Position numbers and translations under genes: made by a program. This document shows positions 11,964 to 23,328 of a stretch of DNA of 64,000 nucleotides, piece after piece; positions within the stretch are counted from its first letter, which is position 1; each line of letters starts with the position of its first letter. Under the pieces are notes generated by a model, which did no database searches, was not told the DNA's origin, and saw only the letters and a list, made by a program, of their open reading frames with translations. Source of the DNA: Chlorops oryzae (taxonomy: Eukaryota > Arthropoda > Insecta > Diptera > Chloropidae); assembly GCA_020466095.1 (NCBI GenBank), contig CM035808.1, positions 82,438,779 through 82,502,778 of the forward strand. Direction: 5' to 3'.

Positions 11964-13330
11964 GGATCGGATTTTACATATGTAAAAAAATATTTAAAAA
12001 ATATTCAAACATATTCAAAATATATTTAAAAAAATATTTTAAATATTTTGTTTTTATTTAAAAATATGTTAATTCAATTAGAAAAATATCTACAGATATT
12101 TTCAAACAGCGCCGAACTTAATCGAGATAGATCTTACTTCAGTGTTGTAACAGTTTCATTGTTTTTGGACCTAGGTTCAGGTACAGTTGTTTGTAAAACA
12201 AAGGTCCAGGTCCAATGTACTGAAAATTGTACCTAGGTACAGTACCTAGGTTTTTGTGCCATTACAACTGTCTAATTTATAGAAAGGAAAACAGAAAGAC
12301 GCACAGTGCCGCAAAAGTGGCCAAAAATACCAAAAATTAAAGTTAAAATTGTTTTCAAATTTTGAGTATTAATAACAGGTTATACTTGTACTAAGAAAAA
12401 TCAAAAATAATTATACCAATATGTTGAACCGTTTAAGCGTACTACGCCTCTGAAGTTGCAGTTTTCAAAATCTTTGGGTTTTTTATTTGACAGAGCTTCG
12501 AAAGTTGTCCAAATTTCATATGCTATATTTTAGTTGCTTGTGGTTCAAACATAATGATTTATATGTGAAATTAAAATTTAGGACGTATACTACAATGTGG
12601 TATTAATTTCTTCTTCATTTTTTGTAGTATATGCGAATTTACATTAAATCATAGTATGGAGCTTGAAAATACAAGTAAAAACACAAAAAATTCATCTTCA
12701 AAATTGAATACAAAAAAATAACCCTAAATAACCTCTCCATTGATCTGTCAGTATATTTTATCAGAAGCTTTTCCATATTTCATTATTTAAGACATTCCAC
12801 GGAGTGTAAGTGGCGATCATAGCACGACACAAATCATAATTAAAATCAGAATGTGATTTGCTTACTTCGACTTCATCATTTTTTTCTTCTTTACTTGATT
12901 CCTTTTCTAAAGCCAGCTTTTTGTGTGATTTAGTCTTAATATGTTGCTACAGCAAAGATTTTTTTGCTTTTAACCTTAAAGGCAACAAAACATTACCTTT
13001 TATCTCATAATGACAAATAAAAACCAAAAACTTACGATGCATTTACATAGCTAACAATATACTTGATCACCATTTTGAATCTCCAGGTACTCGCAGTTTA
13101 TTATACGCAACCACTTCGTTATGAGATTTTTGTTTTTGCTCATTTTCAAAAATTTCCGGATTGACAAAATTTTTTGCCGTGGTGGTTGAATATATTTTAC
13201 TATCGCCTACTGCGCTTATATTGAAAAATATTTGAAAATATTCAAAAATATGTAAAGATATTTAAACATATTTTATATTTAAATTATTCAAAAAAATAAA
13301 ATATATTTTAAATATGTAAAATCCGATCCC
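11964..13330. mobile_element. MITE-like element with AT-rich terminal inverted repeats
   Basis: Left end ggatcggattttacatatgt (from 11964) is mirrored by atatgtaaaatccgatcc (to 13330). Both arms continue about 90 bases inward as imperfect inverted AT-rich repeats built on the word aatatt(c/t)aaa. The interior has no recognised transposase. A near-repeat agatataag(t/c)aa flanks both sides but is not flush with the ends, so the target duplication is unresolved. Confidence 0.6.
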
Positions 13331-13340
13331 TAGATATAAG

Positions 13341-14367
13341 CAAGTAAGAAAGCTAAAGTCGGTCAAGCCCGACTTTGAAATACCCAGCGTCCCGAAATTA
13401 TGAGCGCACTACGTTTTGCATCTCTATTTTTGGTCGTGGCAGTGTGAGCGCCACATAAATTATTTCCCTACACCTTTCATTCGCCTTGGTGAACCTATGT
13501 TGCGAATTTGAAGCTTCTACGCCTCTTACTTCGGAAGTTACGAAAAATCTTCATTTGTGGGCGTGGCAGTAGGCGGGCCACATAAAATTTTTTCCTACAC
13601 CTTTCATTTGCCTTGGTATACCTATGTAGCGAATTTGAAGCTTCTACGCCTTTTACTTCGGTAGTAACGAAAAATCTTTATTTGTGGGCGTGGCAGTGGG
13701 CTTTGACCTACATCTTTCATTCGCCTTGGTGAACCTATGATGCGAAATTGAAGCTTCTACGCCTTTTACTTCGGAAGTTACGAAAGTTCTCCATTTGTGG
13801 GCGTGGCAGTGTGCGGGCTACATAAATTTTTGTTCCTACACCTTTTATTGGCCTTGGTCAACCTATGCAGCGAATTTGAAGCTTCTATGCCTTTTACATT
13901 ACAAGTTACGATAAGCCCTTATTTTTTGGGCTTATTTGTGGGCGTGGGTCGACGAGGACGGCGTCCATTTTTCTCCAGGATATGTTTCTTTTTGTAGTTT
14001 ACCAGCACACCAACTACCAATAGAAAGTGTTGAGTGGTTCGCAAGTTACAAGCATTTTACTGAAAAAATAATAAATTTATTTATGGGCGTACAGTGTTCG
14101 GATGTGTCCCATTTTTACTTAGGATCATACTCGGACCCCGATATACATGTTTGCCAAATTTCGACTTCATTGGTTCAGCCGTTTCGGAGGAGATCCGACC
14201 ACGGACGGACGGACAGACAGACAGACGGTCAGACGGACATGTCTAAATCGATTCAGTTTTTGATCCTGATCATTTCTATATAATTTTTTCTATATCTCCG
14301 GAGCTTAATACTCCCTGTTACAAGATTTGGACAAAACTAATATACCCCGCTTACGCTGGGTATAAAA
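13341..14367. repeat. mini-me-like dispersed repeat, copy 2
   Basis: Same start (caagtaagaaagctaaag) and end (acgctgggtataaaaa) as copy 1, with about six diverged ~124-bp units. The gggcgtggcagt blocks lie near 13434, 13559, 13685, 13799 and 13941, with a decayed one near 14084. It keeps a (GGAC/AGAC)n tract at about 14203-14240, which is (GTCY)n on the other strand. The core taaatcgattcag...gatcctgatca follows at about 14245-14275. A GTCY microsatellite plus conserved core is the described layout of fly mini-me elements. Confidence 0.65.
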
Positions 14368-15582
14368 AGATATAATATAATAAGTATAAGCGAGAAATTA
14401 TGTTTTTTGTCACATTTTCATATCGCGCCAAAAATTTAAGTTAAATCCAATCAAGATGAACACGTCTTTTTTATTTTAGACCATTTTCAATAGTGTGTTA
14501 TTAAATACTAATTCTTCTTGGTTTATAGTTTGGGATATTGGTATTTTATTTAAGAGTCATCGGCAGTATACAGCGCGAGCCAGTATCAGCCCGATCACTT
14601 TGTTGATTCTTACACCAATGTTCTTTCTTACTTACAATTCTTATATTTATACTAAATTTATGTAGGGTTATGGATTGACTGTACTTTGATCTGTGACTCA
14701 ATAGTCAAATATTCGACAAAGGATCGCTAAAATCGGATGGCACATGTGCAAACGATAATCAAAATAGAAAAGGATCGGTAGAATCGGATGGCACATGTGC
14801 AAACTATTAGTGCATGACACTTGAGGAGCGGCATTCTTTCGTTTGGGTCTATTGCAATTAGAGCGAGCGTAGAGTTGGTGTTGTGGCAAAGAATGTCGTT
14901 GGGTTGCACTAAAAGTGTGAAGTCGCAGTGCACTTGCATTTGACGAAAGTGTATAATTACGGCGTCTGATGGAATGCCGAAATTGGATTAAGAAATATGT
15001 AGATATGAGTTGTATGACTCAATCATTCTTTATTTACCACAAATGGAATGTTAAAAATGTGCATGCATTGTTACAGTTTCTTTCAAGGTACTTGAACTCA
15101 CAACAAGTGCTTTGCCAATTGGCTAATATCAAAAGTTTCTATATTGGTTTTTAGTGCGGGAATACAGAAATTATATACCAAACCTAGGGCAAATAAAATT
15201 GCTTTCCGGCCGACAGATCCCAACAGAAGTAATCCGGCCCTGGCATAAACCTAGAACAAATGAATATAAAATTGGAAAATGCGCACATTTTACTTCTATT
15301 CGAGCACCTTTGACGTTTTAGTTGGTGCTGCTACAAATTTGAGTAAACTTCATTACACAATAATATCTTATTCTTAAGATGATGTAAGCATTTGAAAGTT
15401 TTAAATTGATACAAACATTTTCGAAAGTCATTGGCAACGCTCTAAACACTTGACTTGAAAATTTTCATCTGTCAAAAATTTTTAATAATTTTAACCAATC
15501 CGAATACTGTTGGCGCTAGGTCGCAAGTGTTCATGCGCCGTGGATTCAAATTTTTATTATCTCTATTAAATTTTTTGGACAT
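14368..15582. other. unassigned sequence with a short direct repeat
   Basis: The only structure seen is a 51-bp tandem duplication at 14721-14811 (two copies of aatcggatggcacatgtgca in context). No gene was recognised. Confidence 0.4.
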
Positions 15583-16356
15583 TGTTGCGAGTCACACACG
15601 CACAACCATGCTATACCTCCCAATCTTCGCCATTAAAAGTGCAGCAACAAAAACCAGCGCGAAAACTCAACCAGTGCGATTGTAAAATTAGCCTTAGCAG
15701 CAATCTCCCAAATGAAATGAATGTAATATGAGACCCAGAAGTTTCGGCAGACGGCAACGGTTGTGAAATCACTCCAAGCCTACGATCGCAATGCTAAAAC
15801 CCAGTGGGTGAAACCCGAGAACAAGAACGGCGGGGGAGAATAAACGGAGCGACAGCAATGATAGGCATGGGCAGCTAGGTGTCAAGTATGAGGGACACGA
15901 GCCGGCAAGTCAACATTGCAACTATCTAAGCTATGCCGAAGAGCTCGATCGCTGTCAACAACAACAACACACTAACAACGGGATAGATTTGGCGAGCTTT
16001 CGGCGAGCAAGGGAAAACACGGGAGGCACGAGCTGACGCGTCATAAGTTCTGCGCAAGGTTCAACGCGACCAAACACCAACCTACAACAACAACAACGAC
16101 GATATGAGAATAGCAGCACCAAAGATAGACTTGCAGGTGAATCTTATGCAAGAGGTTTTGGAAAGCATCATCAGCGATATCCAATATTGCCGATCAGCAA
16201 TATTGGCCTATAAAAAGGGAGCTTCGGACACAGAAAGATCAGACTGGTTTTCGGCTCGACTTTGTCTGAGCGCTTGTTTCCTATAATTTGGTGTTGGAAT
16301 AAACGAACGTTTGTACGCTCGACTGTGTCTGAGCGCTAGCACCCCATATCCCAACA
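15583..16356 (+). repeat. 5' LTR of a truncated Gypsy element
   Basis: 774 bases from TGTTGCG to CAACA. It has a TATA-like ctataaaaaggg near 16208 and an aataaacg poly(A)-type signal near 16299. It is followed at once by a primer-binding site and a short gag start, so it is a 5' LTR. It is homologous to the minus-strand solo LTR at 7352-8326. No 3' partner was found in the same orientation. Confidence 0.8.
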
Positions 16357-16361
16357 TTAAT

Positions 16362-16379
16362 TGGCGCAGCCGGTATTCG
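16362..16379 (+). promoter_or_regulatory. primer-binding site
   Basis: tggcgcagccggta, five bases after the LTR. The first ~14 bases resemble the tRNA-Ser type site used by 17.6/297-like Gypsy elements; the tRNA assignment is tentative. Confidence 0.6.
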
Positions 16380-16533
16380 ACTGACTTTCAGTTGGATACG
16401 AATCCTTGATAGGAATTGTCCTAAGACGTGGTGCGGCAGGACATTTAGTTAAAAGAGTCGAGTTGAAGCGGGACCTTTTTTAGTCTTAATCGCTGGCGAT
16501 ACCAGAACCGAATAAGGAAAACTCTAAACTCCC

Positions 16534-16626
16534 ATGTCGAAGAAACGCACACGATTGGGAAAGTCGGAGGGAAGTGAAACATCACCAAGTAACGTTTTTG
16601 AGCGTGCTATGAGGATGTTGCTTTGA
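16534..16626 (+). pseudogene. truncated Gypsy gag start
   Basis: A 30-codon frame starting MSKKRTRLGKS and ending at TGA, about 170 bases after the primer-binding site. That is where gag would begin. The sequence beyond it (16640-17035) is A-rich and shows no gag homology, so the element is truncated or recombined here. Confidence 0.45.
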
Positions 16627-17079
16627 AGGAAAATTTTTATACATGGCACTAACAATTTAAATATTGTATGATCCTTTTGTCTAAGCAGAGAGAAAATTTT
16701 TCCACTAAAAAATAAATAAAAAGGAAAAGGAAAAAAGAAAATTTTTTATTACAAAAATAAAAGTTTGATACTAAAACCGACGGTAGCAGCCCAACTCAGA
16801 AAATAAACTGGTGAGATTTTCAGCTAGCACAAAACGAAAAAAAAGCGGCGAATCAAGCACCGAAATTGCAACATCAAATGGTGAGTGCACAAAAAATTTT
16901 GAAAGTGTAATAACGTTGTGCCCCGTCTGATAGATTTATTTTTTTTTAAAGAATTAGAACCACTTAAAAAAAAATAATTTTAAGAGAAGCAAGGGAGTTA
17001 GTAAGAGAGGCAAACCCGAACAAGCACAAATACAGAGCGTTTTTAACACCCACAAATATAAGTTTACCAACAATAAACA

Positions 17080-17575
17080 TAGCTATGTCTATGTCTATGT
17101 CTATGTCATTCCAGGATTTTTTAATTAAAGCTTCTACTTCATTTAATAAGAATTCTATTCTACCACCGAATGCTGATGCTCTCTCGTCCTCCTGTTGCTC
17201 TGCGCTAACTATTTCTGACCTTACAGTTTCTAAGCTTCGCTTTTTTAAAAATTCTCTTTTTATTAAATCGCAAAGTTAATCTTAACTATTTATTGTTCTC
17301 CGGCTTACTTTCATGTAAGCCATGCCTGTTAATCGGTTTTTAATGCACTTAATAATGTCTTTTATATTGAAATTACCAACTACACTCTTTAACAATTCAA
17401 CCTCTGTGACAAACTTATCTACCTCTAAGCTCAGCTCTGGATTTTTTGACCCCGAAAAGTATGGTACAAGTCGATTGACCTTTTCCATCAATTCATCTAC
17501 GTGTGGTGGATTCGACATGGCTATGTTTATAGTTGGTAAATTTATATTCGTGGGTGTTAAAACCGCGTAACACAA
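17080..17575 (-). pseudogene. Gypsy gag fragment in inverted junction
   Basis: The minus-strand frame 17575-17282 contains LVPYFSGSKNPELSLEVDKF, a gag matrix/capsid-type segment related to the gag pieces at 30.5-30.9 kb and 38.8-39.2 kb. It continues to about 17090 in another frame (ESASAFGGRIEFLLNEVE). Its 5' end (aacacccacgaatataaatt, with the start codon on the minus strand) has a plus-strand counterpart at 17040-17088. So a leader in one orientation abuts gag in the other. A 6-bp repeat (atgtct x4) lies at 17084-17107. Confidence 0.65.
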
Positions 17576-17993
17576 AAGCCTTTAAAATTTTACGATGGCT
17601 CAAACCATATTTGAGGAATATAATTTTCAAATCAATGGTATTTAAAAATTTAATACGCAAATAACTTGGAACTCTGACGTGATGGAATTTTTTGATATTT
17701 TTCAATTATGTAGCAAGCTGAAATCTAAGGAAATTGCTTAAAACCCCTTTCGATTTTTGTACTGCTGTAATTTTATAATATATCTAATGAAACTAACAAA
17801 TTTTTATATGGAGTTTACATGGAAAGTTCTTAACGCTGGTAGCGACCCCTAAATGTCATTTAAAAAATTGAAAAAAATACAGAAATGTTTTCTCGGGGAA
17901 TATATAAAAATGACGGGGTTTTGCGCGAAAAATAACAAAAAAATTTTAAAATAAGGACCACCCTTGTATATATCAATCCGCATTTTATTTGCT
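17576..17993. other. unassigned AT-rich sequence
   Basis: No integrase or LTR was recognised, although this is where the integrase of the minus-strand Gypsy (17994-30925) should lie. The 3' part of that element appears lost. Confidence 0.4.
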
Positions 17994-19609
17994 CTAGTCT
18001 GTTTTGGAATATGTTTGCGCTCTTGTTACCACTGACACAAGACTATTTTCATATGGTAATCTGCTCAGTGCGTATGCGTTTAAGTTGCATTTTCCAGCCT
18101 TGTAACAGATTTTGAATTTAAATTCCGAGAACTTATGGCGGAATCTCGCCATTCGGGATGTCTGATCTTTTAAATTTGCAATGCATTTTAGGGGTTTGTG
18201 CTCTGAGTAAACCGTAAAGGGGCGCCCCAAATGGAAGCAACGGAAATTTTTTGTAGCTCGCACAATGCCAAAGAATTCCTTCTCGTTTGTTGAATAGCGT
18301 TTCTCTGCTGCGCTTAATGCTCGGCTTGCCAACACGATCGGTTGATCTTCTCCTGGTTCCCCTGACGAAAGGACTGCACCGAGTGCTTCGTTCCTCGTGT
18401 CCGTTGTTAGCATGAATGGCTTTGTGAAATCTGCATTCTTCAGCAGTGGTGAACTAGTAATTGCAGCTTTAATGGCCTTTACTGATATTTGGCATTTTTC
18501 CGTCCAAACGAACTCGACTTCTTTTCTTAGCAGCGATGTCAAAGGTAGAAGAAGTGCTGCTGCATTTTGAATAAATTTTCGGTAAAAGTTGGCCTGTCCA
18601 AGGAATGTTTGCAGTTCTTTCTATTTTTTTGGTATCGGAAAAATTTTGACACATTCAACCTTACTTCGGTCCGGCCGTACGCCTTGGGTGGACAACTTGT
18701 GACTCAAATAGACTACTTCCTTCCTTAAGATTTGGCATTTTTCTTTTTGTGTTTTCAACTGACTGCTTCTAATGGCTTAAAGTACTTAACGTAGCCTTAT
18801 TTCGTGTTGCTTAAGGTTACATCCGTAAATTACTATGTCATCCAAATAAACAAAACAATCGATGCCTTGCAGACGGGTCAGAACATTATTCATGATTCTT
18901 TGAAATATTGCCGGGGCTCCGGAGAAACCGAATGGTATTCTTACAAACTCGTAATGCTCTATTTCAGTGCTGAATACTGTCTTCTCTCTGTCTTTCTCAT
19001 TCACAAGCACTTGATGTTATCCGCTTGCAAGGTCTAGGGTTGTAAAATATCAGCTGCAACCGAGTTGGTCGAGAAACTCATCAGTGCGTTGTATCGGAAA
19101 TACCTGCTTGATGGTTACTTCATTCAGTTGCCGGAAATCTACCACCAATGGCCATTTCTTTTCCCGTCCGCACCTGCCTTTTTCGGCACTAGAACTTGGT
19201 GCGTTCCAAGGTGATTTGCTTGGAGCAATTGGGTATACCTGGATACCACCTGTTTATTTATCTCCGCCTTGTGGGCCTCCAGAAGAAGGTACTGTCGAAT
19301 AATTATTGATGCCTTCCCGACCTCCAAGGGTATTTCGTGGCTTAGCACTCTAGTGTAACTCAGTTCGTCACCCTTAAAGTGGAAAACATCGGCATTATCT
19401 CTGCATATATCGACTTTGTACTGTTTTTCCTCGTCTGTCAAATTTTCCTCCAATTTCAAAGAATTTATTAATAGATTTGTCTTCTCATCTGTCTGATCAA
19501 TCTCAACTACGTAAACTTGTGACGTGTTTGCCGTTCTATACTCCTTAAATAGGGAGTATTTTAGTTCCGTGCCTCCTTTTACATAGTAATTTTTTTCCGA
19601 TGCGTGTAG
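17994..19609 (-). pseudogene. old minus-strand Gypsy pol: RT and RNase H
   Basis: Reading downwards: a pre-RT linker and RT N-terminus (19459-19139, LVPKKAG), the RT palm (19010-18786, FVRIPFGFSGAPAIFQRIM then the catalytic YLDD), and RNase H (18542-17994, TTDTRNEALGAVLSSG through to ALSRLP). The frames are broken several times. This is the pol of an element whose protease and gag lie at 20.5-21.8 and 29.1-30.9 kb. They are separated by a hAT-like element (19610), a MITE (20857) and a complete Gypsy (21795). It copies RNA into DNA in intact relatives; this copy is dead. Confidence 0.85.
19602..19609. repeat. 8-bp target site duplication (left)
   Basis: gcgtgtag here and again at 20514-20521 flanks the 904-bp element exactly. 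Removing the insert restores continuity of the minus-strand Gypsy pol frame. Confidence 0.85.
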
Positions 19610-20513
19610 TAGAGTTATAAAATTTAAGAAAAAATCGATTTTCGATTAATCGAAGACCTGCATAGTTATAAATCGATGTTGGATGATTAATTGAAGCAAT
19701 AAATCGATTAAATCGATTTTTTTTTCATTTTTTCCAAACCTATTTATAATGCCTATTTTTTGTTTTCTGAAGTTTATAAAATAACAGAGTAACAGTATTT
19801 TTAAAAATATTCCTTCGCGAATGGGGTAAAAGTCGAAAAATAACAGTTGCCGTTCAACGCAACTACAAAGGGGAATTGCCAAAGAATCGAAGAGCAAGAT
19901 TGACTTATGTTTAAGCAGTCAATCAATAATTGAGGTCTTTTACACTGTAGAAGTTGCAGATCGGAGGAGGAAGAAGAACCAGCAAGCCACCTCATGTGTC
20001 ACTGCCCGAGTCTGGCCAGGAGAAAATCCAGGCTGCTCGACTCCTTCTTCTTCTCCTCCCTCACCGAGCTAACATCTGTTCGAATAAAAGACATGGCTCG
20101 CTTCATAAATGAGTCTAACTGGCTCCATCAAAGGTGTAACTAGGAAGGCATGCCTTCCCTCGTGGTATCACAACGGGCCCATAAGCGGCCTAAGTGTGTC
20201 CCCTTAAAGGGGGCATCCACCCCAACCTAACCTTACCTAACGCTAGTCAATTAATGATATTCAATTATAGTTCTGTTCACTTTTGGAGGTGCATTCAGAA
20301 GAATTGACCGTCAATTTCTGTATTTCTTCCATTTTTACATATCGTTTTGCTCATATTTTAAACATTTTCCAGAGTTTCCAAAAATTTTAAAATCGAAAGA
20401 AAAAATCGATTTGATTAAAAATCGAAAAAAAAACATAATCGATTCTAAAAAAATCGATCGAAAGCCAAAAAAATCGATTAAATCGAAACTTTGAATGTTT
20501 TTTTACAACCCTA
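19610..20513. mobile_element. non-autonomous hAT-like element
   Basis: The ends tagagttataaaa and ttttacaaccta-type form a short terminal inverted repeat (TAGRGTTRTAAAA). An 8-bp TSD (gcgtgtag), typical of hAT, flanks it. Subterminal regions are rich in atcgatt words on both sides. No transposase is present. The middle (19965-20240) is unrelated sequence from the 3' end of a non-LTR retrotransposon. Confidence 0.8.
19965..20240 (+). pseudogene. 3' end of a non-LTR retrotransposon inside the hAT-like element
   Basis: One plus frame reads through TSKHLMCHCPSLARRKSRLL with the Cys-His spacing found near the C-terminus of R1/Jockey-type pol proteins. It ends in ...INESNWLHQRCN and a stop near 20142. 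A ~90-base tail with tggtatcacaacgggccc follows and ends in aacctaacc repeats. Only the last part of the element is present. Confidence 0.6.
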
Positions 20514-20521
20514 GCGTGTAG

Positions 20522-20856
20522 TATTTTTACGAATCCGATTCCATCTTTGGGCTTCGTTAGACTCTCTCCTATATATATATCGCACACTAATCACTAAACC
20601 GTCACAATTCAAAATTTTTTCGATCACTTTTTTCATAGTTTCCAACATTTTATTGCTGTAAAAAGAGCACGTGGAAAATTAATATCTATATTTATTGATT
20701 CTGCAATTATTAAAAAATAATATAAGTTTAAAAAAGAAATGGATTTTACAAACGTCGAGAGTTATTGGCTGTTAGCCCGAGAAATGAAAAATTTTGCGTT
20801 GTGCCAATTAAGTGCTTTCATTTCATTTATTTCACTTATGCTTAATCCTAGTACAA
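20522..20856 (-). pseudogene. continuation of old Gypsy pol linker
   Basis: The minus strand here carries the protease-RT linker of the Gypsy whose RT lies below 19602. A short readable piece (YIGESLTKPKDGIG at 20587-20522) runs straight into the frame beyond the hAT-like insertion. It is decayed further up. Confidence 0.55.
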
Positions 20857-21312
20857 GGGCCCTCTCCAGCTCTGTCAGAAATGAAAAACTTCATATAAAA
20901 AAAAGCTTAAGAAATGCTGAAGGAATTTTTGTGTCAGAAATTTTCTGTTAACAGTCTCCAGTTCGTCAAAGAGTAGTTGCTGTTTTCGCTCCCTTTTTTG
21001 CTGTAAATAAAACACGGTAACACAGATTTTTCTGTTAGAAATATTGAATTTTCCGTTCTTTCTGAAAGGAATTTTGACAGCAAAGCCAAGTTCGAAAAAA
21101 ATTAAATGGATTTAACAAGGTTCAATGTGTAATTTTCAGAAATGGATAAATGAAATCAATAACTTTCGATTATAAGAAACGTCTTGACATAAAATATATA
21201 GATATATAGATTGTCACTATTGCATTAAAAAATTAAATTATGCTACGTTTTTCCCTTTAAGGAATATTTAGAAAATTCCTGCTGAGATTCCTTACAGAGC
21301 TGGAGAGGGCCC
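20857..21312. mobile_element. 456-bp MITE
   Basis: A perfect 19-base terminal inverted repeat (gggccctctccagctctgt and its complement at 21294-21312) is flanked by the direct repeat tacaa at 20852-20856 and 21313-21317. There are internal copies of a cagaaat/tttctg motif but no coding capacity. The superfamily is not identified; a 5-bp duplication fits several. Confidence 0.8.
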
Positions 21313-21317
21313 TACAA

Positions 21318-21794
21318 ACAGAAAGTTCTTATAGGCTGTACTAGTCAATACAGGAGTTATTAAGTTATTAAGAATCTTAAGGAGAGATATGTGTATGTAA
21401 TAATGCAGATAGTAATAAATTGGAAGTTGACAGTTTGAGGGAAGTCTTTAGTTTGGAAATTCAGGAAAGAAGAAGAAAGAAAAAGAAAATTTATAATTTA
21501 TTTTTGTTTTTGTATCTTAAAGTTTTAAAAGTATGTTCCGCAATTTGTTTTTTATGCACCACTCTTCGCTTTGAAGCAGTCCTGTGCTTATTTGCGCTAT
21601 TCTTCCTATTCAAAGTTGAAGTTTGATGGTCTCCGCCATACATATCCTTTTCCCTCTCACACTTAGTGGCACTGTTGCCACTAAATAACCTTCTTCCTTT
21701 AACGTCAAATCCTTTTCAATCGTGTCCAAGATAGTTCTGTTTCAGAGCATGTCTCTTCCCAGGAGACCATCTGCTGGCAAACTGCTGTCACGTG
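21318..21794 (-). pseudogene. old Gypsy protease C-terminal part
   Basis: At 21794-21740 the minus strand reads SSLPADGLLGRDML, the conserved end of a Gypsy aspartic protease (…DGILGRD…). Its N-terminal half with the catalytic FDSGAD lies at about 29.27 kb, on the other side of the complete Gypsy inserted at 21795-29095. The rest down to 21318 is decayed linker. There is one stop just after the motif. Confidence 0.7.
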
Positions 21795-22356
21795 TGTTGC
21801 ATGATTATAATATATGGGCCCTCAACGCCCCATTATCACCACACATAGCGTCCCTGTGCGGTCGATCACAAGATCGGCCTTGTGCCATTCTAACTGAGCA
21901 TAAGCTGCGTAAGCAAAAGCGCAACAAACTTGTGTTGCTGATAACGCAATACACGTCAACCAAACGTAGAGATGGTATTCTTGCAAATTTGGCAATCACC
22001 CTTCGCATAAACAATTATGCGATCGAAGCTCGTTCGCTGGTCAATATTATATATAAACAATTATGCGATCGAAGCTCGATCGTTGGTCAATATATTGCGT
22101 AAGCAATTATGCGATCAAAGCTTTCCGCAAATCAATAGCTTATCATGCATAAACAACTTTTGGCAATGCAAAGCACTTTCCCTTCTTTTGGATTAGTATA
22201 TAAGAGCTTAGAATGTTTAAGGCCGGAGAGAACAATTTCAATCATCAATTGTTGAGGACGTCCGATTCTGGCAAAAAGCTGAATACGGTCCTCAACTAAA
22301 TAAAGTATCAATAATTGAATCCTACTCTTAGCTCTTTAATAATTTGAAATATTTCA
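21795..22356 (+). repeat. 5' LTR of the complete Gypsy
   Basis: Begins TGTTGCAT, ends ATTTCA. It has a TATA-like gtatataagag near 22195 and aataaagta near 22299. Two or three ~45-base internal repeats (caattatgcgatcgaagctc) lie at 22008-22110. Confidence 0.9.
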
Positions 22357-22374
22357 TGGCGATCCTCGCCAGTG
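22357..22374 (+). promoter_or_regulatory. primer-binding site
   Basis: tggcgatcctcgccagtg directly abuts the LTR. It resembles the complement of a tRNA-Arg 3' end with a one-base difference. Confidence 0.65.
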
Positions 22375-22377
22375 ACG

Positions 22378-22552
22378 AATCCTGCTGAAAAATATCTGAA
22401 GTATCCTGCTGAAGAAAAATATCTGAAGTATCCTGCTGAAGTATCCTGCTGCAAATATCCTGATGTCTTGCTGAAGAAAAATCTGAAGTATCCTGCTGCA
22501 ACTTCCCGCTGATGAAATACCTGAAGTATCCTGGTACATCCTGCTGAAATCC
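22378..22552 (+). repeat. leader tandem repeat
   Basis: About eight irregular copies of a ctgaagtatcctgctg unit lie in the untranslated leader just after the primer-binding site. They are noncoding on the plus strand; minus-strand open frames here are by-products of the repeat. Confidence 0.7.
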
Positions 22553-23102
22553 AACTAATGAACAAAGCGTTAAAGGCAGCACTAGCAGACCCAACTGCTG
22601 GTCCAAGACCACTGACGATTGGGGAATATAAGTCCCATCAAAAAACATCCATCAACATGGTCTAAATCCAGAAACAACGCGAAGAAAAACTAACAGCAAT
22701 TCCAAAGGTACGACCACCCAAAAGACGCGGCGGAAAAATTACAAAACTCATCAAACGAAGAGCACAATTGGGACAGACAAGACCGAAAAGGATATAGAGG
22801 CAACAAAAAGGCCAAGGAACTAATGGAAAACGGAAAAGCCCTGAAGGAAAGGAAGAAGGTTGCTGAATAGCCTGCAACACAACATTCATCTAACTATTGC
22901 GATCTTCGCAAGTTGATGCTTATATATCTGCATCTTTCCAGCATCAAACTATTGCGATTTTCGCAAGTTAAAAACATTTATTTGTCAAAAAAAAAAAAAA
23001 ATTTTTTTTCTATGTTTTCAAAGTTTTTTGGAGAAAAAAAACAAAGAAAAACAAAATAAAAATAAAATAAAATTGTATGAACTCAACTTCATCAACTTCA
23101 TA

Positions 23103-23318
23103 ATGGGAGGACAGAACTCCAAAATTTCTGACCCTAAAGCGAACGTCATCAATGAGGTAGAAACAACAATAGAAACATTCAATACAAAAACAATTGAAAT
23201 TCTTTTAATCGTCTTAATCGTTTTAGCAAGCATAGAACTTGCCTTAAAGCTTTACCAACATCATAACAAAAATTTAAAAAAGATATTAATATATGAGCAA
23301 AGCACAGGATTTAGATAA
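23103..23318 (+). CDS. small membrane protein upstream of gag
   Basis: 71 codons from the ATG at 23103 to TAA. An upstream in-frame ATG at 23028 adds a Lys/Asn-rich stretch and is less likely. The N-terminus MGGQNSK fits an N-myristoylation signal (Gly2, Ser/Asn at 6). Residues ~35-55 (IEILLIVLIVLASIELALKL) form one transmembrane helix followed by a basic KNLKK tail. I recall similar short frames before gag in 412/mdg1-type elements, whose role is not established. It sits between leader and gag and is intact, while neighbouring gag is broken. Confidence 0.6.
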   Translation: MGGQNSKISDPKANVINEVETTIETFNTKTIEILLIVLIVLASIELALKLYQHHNKNLKKILIYEQSTGFR

Positions 23319-23328
23319 AATTTGAAGT

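Noticed and set aside
17085..17279. Plus-strand frame beginning MSMSMSMS
   Set aside because: It starts in a hexanucleotide repeat and is the reverse of a gag fragment; no domain.
19010..19045. A second copy of the hAT-like end (tagggttgtaaaa) in the RT region
   Set aside because: The match falls in the conserved RT coding sequence around a catalytic Asp and has no partner end or duplication; coincidence.
21722..22102. 126-residue plus-strand frame (and its partner at 28533-28841)
   Set aside because: Both lie inside the LTRs of the complete Gypsy and reflect repeated LTR sequence, not a gene.
22308..22648. Minus-strand repetitive frames
   Set aside because: Products of the leader tandem repeat; wrong strand for the element.
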